From contig NZ_BCQR01000029.1 of assembly GCF_001552175.1 (NCBI RefSeq), forward strand, positions 23,021 through 87,020: a stretch of DNA of 64,000 nucleotides, in the 5' to 3' direction. This document shows positions 1-10,464 of the stretch, one piece after another. Origin of the DNA: Actinomadura kijaniata NBRC 14229. Lineage in GTDB: Bacteria > Actinomycetota > Actinomycetes > Streptosporangiales > Streptosporangiaceae. A program made the translations under genes and the position numbers. Each line of letters starts with the position of its first letter. Positions within the stretch are counted from its first letter, which is position 1. The notes below the pieces were generated by a model, which did no database searches, was not told the DNA's origin, and saw nothing but the letters and a program-made list of their open reading frames with translations.

Positions 1-194
1 CGGAGGTTCCCGGTGAGGCCCGGCCGGAGCGCGGGCCCGACTCCCGCCGTCCGGCGGGGCGCGCGGCGGGACCGGGCCGCGGGCGGCCCCGGCGGGCGGC
101 GAGTCCCGCCGTCGGGCGCGTGGTGCGGCATTCCGGTGGACGTCCGGTACGCCGTCCCGGCGGGCATGCCGGGACGGCCGGGCACGCACGGAGC

Positions 195-551
195 GTGAGC
201 GGCGCGGGGGGCGGCGTCCGGCTCACCCGGCGGGGGCGGGTGGTGTTGATCTCTTTCGCGGCGGTGCTCCTGCTGCTGCTCCTCTGGCTCACCGCGGGCC
301 CGTGGGCGCGGGCCGGTTCCGGAGGTCCGGAAAGGCATGGTCAGGACGCCGGGGCGGGGACGGGCGCGGGGTCGCGCGGGCATAGGGTGGAGCACGTCGT
401 GGTCGAGCCCGGGGACACCCTCTGGGGCATCGCCGTGCGGACGTCCGGGGACGCCGACCCCCGGGTCACCGTGCAGCGCATCATCGACGCCAACGGTCTG
501 TCCGGCCCCATCGTCCAGCCAGGTCAGCGCCTGCGCCTGCCCGCGCGCTGA
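195..551 (+). CDS. LysM-domain membrane-anchored protein
   Basis: A 118-residue protein with a basic N-terminus, one strongly hydrophobic segment at about residues 15-34 (a run of Leu after VVLISFAAV) and a C-terminal LysM domain at about residues 72-118 (VVVEPGDTLWGIAV, then the closing IVQPGQRLRLP). LysM binds peptidoglycan or other N-acetylglucosamine polymers, so the protein is probably anchored in the membrane with LysM outside. GTG at 195 was chosen because it removes an arginine- and glycine-rich extension with no similarity to membrane proteins, but no good ribosome-binding site supports it. A LysM gene just upstream of nrdR is the usual actinobacterial order; lexA normally lies divergently to its left, outside this window. 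Confidence 0.8.
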   Translation: MSGAGGGVRLTRRGRVVLISFAAVLLLLLLWLTAGPWARAGSGGPERHGQDAGAGTGAGSRGHRVEHVVVEPGDTLWGIAVRTSGDADPRVTVQRIIDANGLSGPIVQPGQRLRLPAR

Positions 552-746
552 GCGCGCCCGGACGTGTGCCCGGACGCGTGTCCGGGCACATGTTGGTACA
601 CGTCCGGGGCCATGCTCCGGACGCCGCCGGGGACCGCGCGGACGCGACACGCCCGGCCGGGAAACCCGGAGGTCCGATGTGACCAGGGTCTACGCGTGTG
701 ACGCGCGTTCCAGGTTGCGCAGGCGTCGGTCGAGCCTTACGGTTGA

Positions 747-762
747 CCACAACATCTAGTAG
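747..762 (+). promoter_or_regulatory. Putative NrdR box upstream of nrdR-nrdJ
   Basis: The core CAACATCTAGT at 750-760 fits the NrdR-box consensus (acaCwAtATaTwGwgt) at nearly all strongly conserved positions, about 90 bases before the nrdR start. A 12-base perfect palindrome, CACATCGATGTG, follows at 764-775 and CCACA...TGTGG flanks 781-799. NrdR boxes usually come in pairs about 31-32 bases apart; I do not see a convincing second copy at that distance. The likely role is autorepression of nrdR and control of nrdJ when nucleotide pools are high. Confidence 0.55.
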
Positions 763-849
763 TCACATCGATGTGATTTTCCACAGGTTGTGCTTGTGGG
801 GCTCATTCGTCGGTGTGGCTCGCGGTTGAGTCAGGGAAGGTTGGATCGC

Positions 850-1323
850 GTGCACTGCCCGTTCTGCCGCAACCCTGACAGCAGGGTGATCGACAGCCGC
901 TCCATCGACGACGGGGCCGCCATCCGGCGCCGCCGGTCGTGCCCGGAGTGCGGCAAGCGGTTCACCACGCAGGAGAACGTGCTCCTCATGGTCGCCAAGC
1001 GCAGCGGCGTTACGGAGCCGTTCTCCCGGGAAAAGATCATCGCCGGGGTGCGCAGGGCCTGCCAGGGGCGCCCGGTCGACGAGGACGCGCTCGCCAAGCT
1101 CGGCCAGCGGGTCGAGGAGGCGCTGCGCGCGTCCGGGTCGGCCGAGATCCCCTCCCACGAGGTGGGCCTGGCCATCCTCGGACCGCTCAGTGAGCTCGAC
1201 GAGGTCGCCTACCTGCGATTCGCCTCGGTGTACCGGGGCTTCGAGTCGCTCGACGACTTCGCGCGGGAGATCGAGATTTTGCGTCAGGGGGGTTCCTCGG
1301 GGGAGCCCGCCGGATCCCGTTAG
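850..1323 (+). CDS. nrdR: Transcriptional repressor NrdR
   Basis: A 157-residue regulator of ribonucleotide reductase genes. The N-terminal zinc ribbon has the family motif HCPFC at residues 2-6 and CPEC at 31-34, giving ligands C3, C6, C31 and C34. Residues about 46-136 form the ATP-cone, which senses ATP/dATP. GTG at 850 begins the canonical first residues (usually MHCPFC), and GGGAAGG at 834-840 lies at a good distance; a longer open frame from 790 lacks support. The gene directly precedes nrdJ, its expected target, and a probable NrdR box lies upstream. Confidence 0.97.
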   Translation: MHCPFCRNPDSRVIDSRSIDDGAAIRRRRSCPECGKRFTTQENVLLMVAKRSGVTEPFSREKIIAGVRRACQGRPVDEDALAKLGQRVEEALRASGSAEIPSHEVGLAILGPLSELDEVAYLRFASVYRGFESLDDFAREIEILRQGGSSGEPAGSR

Positions 1324-1437
1324 GGATTGACAGCAGCAGCACCTAAGTCAAGCGCCCCCGGCCGGGATGGGACGGCCGGCGGGCGGAGTTGTCCTGGACA
1401 GGGCCCGGCGGGAGGGCCCCAAGGAGGGGGAAAGGCC

Positions 1438-4287
<2,850 letters not shown>

Positions 4288-4311
4288 CCTCGGTCGGCCC
4301 GCCTCGCCCGA

Positions 4312-4355
4312 CCAGGGGCCCGGTACCGGACGCTCGTCCGGTACCGGGCCCCTGG
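4312..4355 (+). terminator. Strong hairpin terminator after nrdJ
   Basis: Two 21-base arms, starting CCAGGGGCCCGG and ending CCGGGCCCCTGG, pair perfectly around a tiny loop 24 bases after the nrdJ stop; CCTTTCCC follows. The long GC stem with only a short T run is the usual actinobacterial form. Confidence 0.85.
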
Positions 4356-4433
4356 CCTTTCCCCCGCGCGGGGGAGCGGGATCCCTCCGGCGGGTGGTCC
4401 GGGCGTTCGCCGGTTCCGCGAGGCTCCGTCGGT

Positions 4434-5378
4434 GTGAACGCACAGGGAACGGCGGTGGGGCCGTGCTGGAACGCGGCGCGCAGGTGGGCGGGGTACGCGG
4501 CGGCGTCCAGCATGGGGACCTATCTGGCGGTGAAGGTCGTCTGGGTCGTCGCGGGCCTGCTCGGGGAACGCCCGGACGGTTTCGGCGGCACCGGCTGGGT
4601 GCTGCTGAACGCCGTCACCGTGGCGATGGCGGCGGCCGGGGTCGCGCTGGGGCTGGCGTTGGCGCGGCCCTGGGGGAGCGGGCTGCCCGCCGTTCCGGTG
4701 GTCTTCGTCGCCTGGACGGGGGCGGGGCTGCTGGTGCCGATGATCCCGCTCATGGCGGTCCGGGGCGTCCTGGGCGGCGGGGACGGGGAGACCGGCGCGA
4801 CGCCGTCGTGGGAGGCGCTCCCGCTCACCGTCGGCTTCGCCGGGATGGGCCTGGGGCTGGCCGTGGCCCTGCCGATCTACCTGCGGGAACGATGGCCGCG
4901 GGCGTTCCGGGGGCGGGTGGGGGACCTTCGTCTCCCCGTGCCGCCCGCGACGGCGGCGGTGTCCGGCGCGGTCGCGCTGGGGGCGCTCTGGTGCCACCGG
5001 GCGGCGGGCGGCACCCTCGGCCTCGTCCGCGACCTGGACGTCGACGGGCGGCTGCTGATCGCCAACTCGGGCCTGTGGGCGCTGCTGGGAGCCGGGAGCA
5101 TCGCGACGCTGGCCCGCGCGTCCCGGGCGCCCCGGTGGATCCCGGTGGCGACGGCCTTCGTGGCGTCGGGCTCGCTGTTCGCGTGGAGCGCCTGGAAACT
5201 GCCGATGGTGATCCTGCGACCGGGAGGTTTCACCACCGCCGAGCACCCGTGGGTCGCGGTCGCCGAACACACCCTGGGCATCACGACGGGCCTGACGCTG
5301 CTGGCCGTCGTACTGCGAGCCGTCCGCCATCCTTCAGGGCGTCCGACCGAGGGAGCCGGCCCCTCCCGCGCCCGGTGA
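4434..5378 (+). CDS. Multi-pass membrane protein of unknown function
   Basis: About 314 residues, dominated by hydrophobic helices separated by short charged loops: I count about seven to eight possible transmembrane segments, including TYLAVKVVWVVAGLL near the start, WVLLNAVTVAMAAAGVAL, VPVVFVAWTGAGLLVPMI and a last one at TLGITTGLTLLAVVL. No catalytic motif is seen and I do not recognise the family. GTG at 4434 is preceded by a weak GAGG at 4420; GTG at 4455 is an alternative. The gene stands alone between the nrdJ terminator and a convergent hxlR-type gene. Confidence 0.75.
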   Translation: MNAQGTAVGPCWNAARRWAGYAAASSMGTYLAVKVVWVVAGLLGERPDGFGGTGWVLLNAVTVAMAAAGVALGLALARPWGSGLPAVPVVFVAWTGAGLLVPMIPLMAVRGVLGGGDGETGATPSWEALPLTVGFAGMGLGLAVALPIYLRERWPRAFRGRVGDLRLPVPPATAAVSGAVALGALWCHRAAGGTLGLVRDLDVDGRLLIANSGLWALLGAGSIATLARASRAPRWIPVATAFVASGSLFAWSAWKLPMVILRPGGFTTAEHPWVAVAEHTLGITTGLTLLAVVLRAVRHPSGRPTEGAGPSRAR

Positions 5379-5416
5379 ACAGGCGAGTGCCGTGGGCCGG
5401 GGCTTTGGAACACGGC

Positions 5417-5821
5417 TCAGGCGCGGCTGGGTGGCGGGGGGTTCCGTGCCTCCGCGAACCGGGCGCGGGCGCGTTCTATCTCGTTGATGTGGGTCTCGGT
5501 CCAGCGGCGCAGCGCGGTGATCGGTTCGGCGAGGCCACGGCCCAGGTCGGTCAGCGCGTACTCGACGCGGGGCGGGATCGTGGGGTGCACGGTGCGGGTG
5601 ACGAACCCGTCGGCCTCCAGGGCGCGCAGCGTCTGGGTGAGCATCTTCTGCGAGACGCCCTCGATGCGGCGGCTGAGGTCGGTGTACCGCATGGTGCCCT
5701 CCAGCAGGGAGTCCACGACCAGGATCGTCCACTTGCCGGAGATGTGGTCGAGGACCTGACGCGTCGGGCACTTGGCGGAGTAGACGTCGGCGGGCAGGCC
5801 TGAGGATTCCACGGTCGTCAT
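5417..5821 (-). CDS. HxlR-family winged-helix regulator
   Basis: A 134-residue HxlR/MarR-like DNA-binding protein. It has the family hallmarks: an early Cys in CPTRQVLDHISGKWT (residues about 18-32), then LSRRIEGVSQKMLTQTLRALE as the recognition region and a wing with RVEYALTDLGRGL. Such proteins often respond to oxidants or reactive aldehydes and quinones, sometimes through the N-terminal cysteine. ATG at 5821 starts the conserved part; a longer frame to 5905 would run across the divergent promoter. It is divergent from a nitroreductase gene, its most likely target, with an inverted repeat between them. Confidence 0.9.
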   Translation of the reverse strand: MTTVESSGLPADVYSAKCPTRQVLDHISGKWTILVVDSLLEGTMRYTDLSRRIEGVSQKMLTQTLRALEADGFVTRTVHPTIPPRVEYALTDLGRGLAEPITALRRWTETHINEIERARARFAEARNPPPPSRA

Positions 5822-5861
5822 GAAGGGAGAGTAACGCACTAATTTGTGCCCACTTCCCAAT

Positions 5862-5876
5862 GGAGAGTGACTCTCC
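5862..5876. promoter_or_regulatory. Inverted repeat between hxlR-type gene and nitroreductase
   Basis: GGAGAGT-G-ACTCTCC is a perfect 7-base inverted repeat with one central base, 12 bases before the nitroreductase ATG. A second half-like copy, GGGAGAGT, lies at 5824-5831 at the start of the regulator gene. Both placements suit an HxlR operator acting on both genes; binding itself is inferred. Confidence 0.5.
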
Positions 5877-5888
5877 GATAGTGGGTGC

Positions 5889-6554
5889 ATGAGCATCCAG
5901 AGCATGTCCGTCGCGGAGGCGATCCGCGTCCGCCGCAGCGTCCGTCACTACCGTGCCGACCCCGTCCCGCCGGCCGTTCTCGACACCCTCCTCGAACTCG
6001 CGGCGGAGGCCCCCACGAGCTGGAACCTCCAGGACCGGTCCGTCGTCGCGGTGTCCGGGGAGGAGGGGCGCCGGGGGCTGACGTGGGCCACCGGCGGGCA
6101 GCCCCAGCCGCAGGAGGCGCCGGTCGTGCTGGTCTTCGTGGCCGAGCCGCGGTCCTGGCGCGAGGACCAGGGGGACGTCCACGCGCTCGCCCGCCGGAAC
6201 GGGGCGTGGAGCGAGGAGTTCGCGGCCGCGTTCGCCGAGGCGTCGCGGGCGTTCCAGGAGGACCTGGAACGGCGCGGGCTGCTGCGGGAGTACGCGGTCA
6301 AGGACGCCGTGATCGCGGCCTCGTTCGTCATGCTGGCCGCCACCGAACTGGGGCTGGCGACGTGCCCGATGAACGGCTGGGACGAGGAGCGGGTGAAGAA
6401 GGTGATCGGGATCGACGGGCGGGACGACCTGGCCGTCGCCCTGCTGCTGTCGGTCGGCTATCCGGCGGAGGAACGGCGGCACCCCGGGCGGCGGGCGCTG
6501 GAGCGCAACGTCTTCCGCGAGCGCTACGGACGGGAGGCGGCCGTCCGGGGATGA
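5889..6554 (+). CDS. Nitroreductase family flavoprotein
   Basis: A 221-residue FMN-dependent oxidoreductase of the nitroreductase fold. The N-terminal FMN phosphate-binding motif RRSVRHYRADPVP (about residues 15-27) and APTSWNLQ (about 45-52) are present, as is the C-terminal GYPAEE loop. The family reduces nitro compounds, quinones or enones with NAD(P)H. Start ATG 5889 lies only about 13 bases after the inverted repeat, so bound regulator would block transcription or initiation. Divergent from the HxlR-type regulator, suggesting induction by an electrophile. The natural substrate is unknown. Confidence 0.88.
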   Translation: MSIQSMSVAEAIRVRRSVRHYRADPVPPAVLDTLLELAAEAPTSWNLQDRSVVAVSGEEGRRGLTWATGGQPQPQEAPVVLVFVAEPRSWREDQGDVHALARRNGAWSEEFAAAFAEASRAFQEDLERRGLLREYAVKDAVIAASFVMLAATELGLATCPMNGWDEERVKKVIGIDGRDDLAVALLLSVGYPAEERRHPGRRALERNVFRERYGREAAVRG

Positions 6555-6590
6555 GCCGGTTCCGGCGGCCCCGCCCGACCGTCAATTCGG

Positions 6591-6619
6591 TTGTCGGCGG
6601 GCGGGGCGGTCCGTAGGGT
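6591..6619 (+). promoter_or_regulatory. Vegetative-type promoter for the GNAT gene
   Basis: TTGTCG (6591-6596) and TAGGGT (6614-6619) are separated by exactly 17 bases, a good HrdB-type -35/-10 pair, leaving a leader of about 20-25 bases before the TTG start at 6648. Confidence 0.6.
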
Positions 6620-6647
6620 GCCCGGGGTCGTCTTCGAGAGGGGTTCC

Positions 6648-7397
6648 TTGTTCGCTGCCGAGGTGCACGCCTTCCTGCGTGCCAACGCCGGTCCGGACGC
6701 TCCGCGCGTCGGCCCGTTCACGCTCCGGTTCGACGACCATTCCGACGAGCGGTTCTTCAACTACGCGATCCCCGACGACGGCGCCGCTCCCACGGCCGGG
6801 GAGGTGGAGGCGCTGGTCGCGGCGTTCCGGGAGCGCGAGCGGACGCCCCGGCTGGAGTACCTCCCCCGGGCCGCGCCGAAGGTCGAGGACGCGCTGCTGT
6901 CGGCGGGCTTCACGCCCGAGGGCCGCTTCCCGCTGCTGGTCTGCTCGCCCGGTGGCGTGGTGGACGCTCCGGCGGACCCCTCCGTCCGGGTCTCCCTGGT
7001 CGACGCCGGCGACGACCTGTGGGGAGCCGCGCGGGTGATGGACGCGGCGTTCGGCTCGCCCGGGACCACCGAGCACGACGTCGCGCGGCTGCGGCGGATC
7101 GTCGAGGGCGGCGGCCTGGTCGCGGTGGCCGTGGACACCGCGACCGGGGCCGTGGTCGGGGCCGGGCAGAACGAGCGCCCGCACCGGGGCGTCGCGGAGG
7201 TCGCCTCCATCGGCGTGCTGCCCTCGCACCGGCGGCGCGGCATCGCGGGCGCGATCACGGCGCTGCTGACCCGCGCGGGCGGTGACGTGGGGATCGCGAC
7301 GTCGTTCCTCACGCCCGCCGACGACGGCGCGGCCCGCGTCTACGTCCGGGTCGGCTACCGCAAGGTCGGCGAGGCGCTGTACATCTCGTCGCGCTGA
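6648..7397 (+). CDS. GNAT-family N-acetyltransferase
   Basis: About 249 residues. The acetyl-CoA binding signature is clear: VASIGVLPSHRRRGIAGA, with the R/Q-x-x-G-x-G/A loop, followed by a helix (ITALL). The C-terminal half holds the GNAT core; the N-terminal 110 residues form an extra domain of unclear role (LEYLPRAAPKVEDALLSAGF resembles the first half of tandem GNAT proteins). TTG at 6648 was chosen because GAGAGGGG lies 6-8 bases upstream. The acceptor, an amine on a protein or small molecule, cannot be told from sequence. Confidence 0.85.
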   Translation: MFAAEVHAFLRANAGPDAPRVGPFTLRFDDHSDERFFNYAIPDDGAAPTAGEVEALVAAFRERERTPRLEYLPRAAPKVEDALLSAGFTPEGRFPLLVCSPGGVVDAPADPSVRVSLVDAGDDLWGAARVMDAAFGSPGTTEHDVARLRRIVEGGGLVAVAVDTATGAVVGAGQNERPHRGVAEVASIGVLPSHRRRGIAGAITALLTRAGGDVGIATSFLTPADDGAARVYVRVGYRKVGEALYISSR

Positions 7398-7455
7398 GCC
7401 CGGCCGCGGATGCCGCCCCGGGAGATAGTGGGGAGACCCCACGGAAAGGACTTCC

Positions 7456-7929
7456 ATGGCGAAGACGCACCGCTACGAAGTCACCGTGACCTGGACCGGG
7501 AACAACGGCACCGGCACCAGCGGCCACCGGGACTTCGAGCGTTCACATGACGTCTCCGCGGACGGCAAGCCGGTACTGGCCGGGTCGTCGGATCCGGCGT
7601 TCCGCGGCGATCCCGCCCGGTGGAATCCCGAGGAGCTGCTCGTCGCGTCGCTGGCGCAGTGCCACATGCTGTGGTTCCTGCACCTGTGCGCGGGGGAGGG
7701 GATCGTGGTGACCGGTTACGCGGACCGGCCGGTCGGCACCATGGCCGAGACCTCCGACGGCGGCGGGCACTTCACCGAGGTGGTGCTGCGGCCCGAGGCC
7801 GCGCTGGCCGACCCCGCGGAGGAGGAACGCGCCCGCGCCCTCCACGAACGCGCCCACGGACTGTGCTTCATCGCGAACTCCGTGAACTTCCCCGTGCGGT
7901 GCGAGCCCGCGTTCGTCGCGGCGGGTTGA
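7456..7929 (+). CDS. OsmC-family peroxiredoxin-like protein
   Basis: A 157-residue OsmC/Ohr-fold protein. The two redox cysteines are C69 in LAQCHM and C137 in HGLCFIANS, which in this family reduce organic hydroperoxides via a dithiol. NPEELLVASLAQCH is the family signature. ATG at 7456 has GGAAAGGA about 7 bases upstream. The sequence is closer to the general OsmC/YhfA branch than to classical Ohr. It lies among other small redox genes. Confidence 0.9.
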   Translation: MAKTHRYEVTVTWTGNNGTGTSGHRDFERSHDVSADGKPVLAGSSDPAFRGDPARWNPEELLVASLAQCHMLWFLHLCAGEGIVVTGYADRPVGTMAETSDGGGHFTEVVLRPEAALADPAEEERARALHERAHGLCFIANSVNFPVRCEPAFVAAG

Positions 7930-8002
7930 CCGTCCGGTCCCATCAGTTCCGTCGTCTGCCCGAAGGCGGCGGCCAGATGTCTCATGCCCGCAACGCTACG
8001 AA

Positions 8003-8032
8003 GGATCTGGCTCACATGTATGGTCCAGATCC
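8003..8032. promoter_or_regulatory. Inverted repeat immediately before the MocR-type start
   Basis: GGATCTGG (8003-8010) and CCAGATCC (8025-8032) are perfect inverted arms separated by 14 bases and ending at the base before ATG 8033. TGGTCCAG also occurs as a direct repeat at 8021-8028 and 8045-8052, the second copy inside the gene. Such paired elements about two helical turns apart fit a dimeric GntR-type head; autoregulation is inferred. Confidence 0.5.
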
Positions 8033-9418
8033 ATGGCGGATGACTGGTCCAGTTGGGGGCTCGACCTCCATCTGCGGCTCGACCGGAGCCGGGGGCTGCG
8101 GATCGGGCTGGAGAACGCCCTGCGCGACGCCGTCCGGTCCGGGCGGCTCGCCGCCGGGACGAGGCTGCCCTCCTCGCGAACGCTCGCCCACGACCTCGGC
8201 ATGGCGCGCGGCACCGTCACCCAGGCGCTGGACCAGCTCGTCGCCGAGGGCTACCTGACCTCGGCGCCGCGTTCGGGGATCAGGGTCGCCGCGCAGCCCG
8301 CCCCGCCCCCGAGGGCCATGCCCGTCACCCGCTCCTGGCTGCCGCCGGTCGAGGGGAGCGACCTGCGGCCGGGGCTGCCGGACCTGTCGACGTTCCCGCG
8401 CCGGGCGTGGCTGGCCGCCACCCGCCGCGTCCTGCAGACCGCGCCCAACAGCGCGTTCGGCTACGCCGACCTCGCCGGGGTCGCCGACCTCCGCGAGGCG
8501 CTGGCCGAGTACCTGGGCCGGGCCCGCGGCGTGGTCACCACACCGGAGCAGATCGTCGTCTGCGCGGGCTACACCCACGCGCTGCGGGTCGTGTGCGAGG
8601 CGCTCGGGACGGCGTCGATCGCGTTCGAGGACCCCTGCTCGCCCGACCATCCGGCGCTGGCCGCCCGCCTCGGCCTGGCGGCGGGGCGGCTGCCCACCGA
8701 CGCCAGCGGCCTGCTCATCGACGCCCTCACCGACCAGGACGCCGTCGTGGTCACCCCCGCCCACCAGTACCCGCTCGGCGGGACGCTGAGCCCGGACCGG
8801 CGCACGGCGCTGCTGGCGTGGGCGCGGCGGACGGGGGCGTTCGTGCTGGAGGACGACTACGACGGGGAGTTCCGCTACGACCGGCAGCCGGTCGGCGCGC
8901 TCCAGGGCATGGCCCCCGACCAGGTGATCTACGCCGGGACGGCCAGCAAGACCATCGCCCCCGGGCTGCGCCTGGCGTGGCTCGCCGTCCCGCCCGCGCT
9001 GCTCCCGGCGATGCGGCGGGCCAACGCCTGGGACGACTCGCCCGTCAACAGCCTCGACCAGCTCGTCCTGGCCGACCTGGTCCGCTCCGGCGAGCTGGAC
9101 CGCCACCTGCGGCGCTGCCGGTCCCGCTACCGGCGCCGCCGCGACCGCCTGGGCGAGGCCGTCGCCCGCCGTCTCCCCGGGGCGCACCTGTCGGGCATCG
9201 CGGCGGGACTGCACGCCGTCCTGCACGTGCCCGGCGCCGACGAACGCGCCCTGGTCGCGCGCCTGCGGTCCCGCGACGTCCACGTCGACGGCCTGACCTC
9301 CTACTACGAGGTCCCGGAGCGTTCCCCCGGCGGTCTGGTCATCGGCTACGCGACGCCGCCGGAGCACGCCTTCGCCTCGGCGCTGTCCGCGCTCGTCACC
9401 GCCCTGGGCGAGAGGTGA
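8033..9418 (+). CDS. MocR/PdxR-type regulator (GntR head, aminotransferase-like body)
   Basis: A 461-residue fusion. Residues about 15-85 are a GntR winged helix (GTRLPSSRTLAHDLGMARGT, then VTQALDQLVAEGYL). Residues about 115-455 are a fold-type I aminotransferase-like domain; the PLP Schiff-base lysine is K306 in TASKTIAPGLRLAW, and the DDYDGEFRY motif is typical of MocR proteins. Members bind PLP and control vitamin B6, GABA or other amine pathways. No pdxS/pdxT lies nearby, so the target is uncertain; the gene itself and the downstream pirin are candidates. Confidence 0.93.
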   Translation: MADDWSSWGLDLHLRLDRSRGLRIGLENALRDAVRSGRLAAGTRLPSSRTLAHDLGMARGTVTQALDQLVAEGYLTSAPRSGIRVAAQPAPPPRAMPVTRSWLPPVEGSDLRPGLPDLSTFPRRAWLAATRRVLQTAPNSAFGYADLAGVADLREALAEYLGRARGVVTTPEQIVVCAGYTHALRVVCEALGTASIAFEDPCSPDHPALAARLGLAAGRLPTDASGLLIDALTDQDAVVVTPAHQYPLGGTLSPDRRTALLAWARRTGAFVLEDDYDGEFRYDRQPVGALQGMAPDQVIYAGTASKTIAPGLRLAWLAVPPALLPAMRRANAWDDSPVNSLDQLVLADLVRSGELDRHLRRCRSRYRRRRDRLGEAVARRLPGAHLSGIAAGLHAVLHVPGADERALVARLRSRDVHVDGLTSYYEVPERSPGGLVIGYATPPEHAFASALSALVTALGER

Positions 9419-9504
9419 CCGGCGGGATGACGGGGCGGCCTCCCTGTGATTTAATCTTCAACTAGATGTCGCGGTCGCGGGACCGGACGCCGGGGGAGGA
9501 CCCG

Positions 9505-10464
9505 ATGAGCAACCTGGACGTGCGACCCAGACCGGTCGTGTGCGGCGGGCGGGACGAGGTGTCCGCCGCGCCGGTGCGCGAGCTGCTGAAGGCGCGGGAG
9601 ACGAACCTGGGCGGCAGCACCGTGGTGCGCCGCCTGCTGCCCAGCCTCGGGCGGCGCATGGTGGGCGCCTGGTGCTTCGTCGACCACTACGGGCCCGACG
9701 ACATCGCCGACGAGCCCGGCATGCAGGTCGCGCCGCACCCCCACATGGGATTGCAGACCGTGAGCTGGCTGCACGCCGGGGAGATCACCCACCGCGACAG
9801 CCTGGGCAGCGAGCTGACGTTCGGGCCGCGCGAGCTGGCGCTGATGACGTCGGGCCGGGCCATCGCGCACGCCGAGCAGACGCCGCGCGAGCACGCGCCC
9901 CTCCTGCACGGCGCGCAGCTGTGGGTGGCGCTGCCCGACTCCCACCGCCACACCGACCCCGCGTTCGAGCACCACCCCGACCTTCCGGTGGTGACCGGGG
10001 GCGGGGTGAGCGCGAGGGTCATCCTCGGGCAGGTCGACGGCGCGGTCTCGCCCGGGACCGCCTACACGCCCATCGTCGGCGCCGACCTCGTGGTGAACGG
10101 GGCCGCGCGCCTCCCCGTCGAGCCCGACTTCGAGTACGCCGTGCTCACCATGTCCGGGGTCGTGGAGGTCGACGGCGTCCGGCTGGAGCCCGGCTCGATG
10201 CTCTACCTCGGGTGCGGGCGGCGCGAGCTGCCGCTGCGCGCCGACGGCGAGGCCGGGCTGATGCTGCTGGGCGGCGAGCCGTTCGAGGAGAAGCTCGTCA
10301 TGTGGTGGAACTTCGTCGGCCGCACCGGCGAGGAGATCGGGCGGGCCCGCGCCGACTGGATGGAGGGGGACCGGTTCGGCGAGGTGCGCGGCTACGACGG
10401 CGACCCGATCCCCGCGCCCGCCCTGCCCGAGGTCCCGCTGAAGGCGCGCGGCCGGGTGCGCTAG
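9505..10464 (+). CDS. Pirin family protein
   Basis: A 319-residue bicupin. The N-terminal cupin has the pirin metal-binding set: HPHMG, then HAGEITHRDS, and HAEQTP further on, all typical of iron-binding pirins. The C-terminal half is the pirin C-terminal domain (GGEPFEEKLVMWWNFVG). Pirins act as quercetinases or as redox-linked regulators. ATG at 9505 has a strong GGGGGAGGA upstream; a longer frame begins at 9466. Its stop TAG overlaps the stop of the convergent oxidoreductase in the shared CTAG at 10461-10464, so there is no room for a terminator between them. Confidence 0.92.
   Translation: MSNLDVRPRPVVCGGRDEVSAAPVRELLKARETNLGGSTVVRRLLPSLGRRMVGAWCFVDHYGPDDIADEPGMQVAPHPHMGLQTVSWLHAGEITHRDSLGSELTFGPRELALMTSGRAIAHAEQTPREHAPLLHGAQLWVALPDSHRHTDPAFEHHPDLPVVTGGGVSARVILGQVDGAVSPGTAYTPIVGADLVVNGAARLPVEPDFEYAVLTMSGVVEVDGVRLEPGSMLYLGCGRRELPLRADGEAGLMLLGGEPFEEKLVMWWNFVGRTGEEIGRARADWMEGDRFGEVRGYDGDPIPAPALPEVPLKARGRVR

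Noticed and set aside
1324..1437. Cobalamin riboswitch before nrdJ
   Set aside because: The short leader lacks a recognisable B12-box; only a small GC inverted repeat is present.
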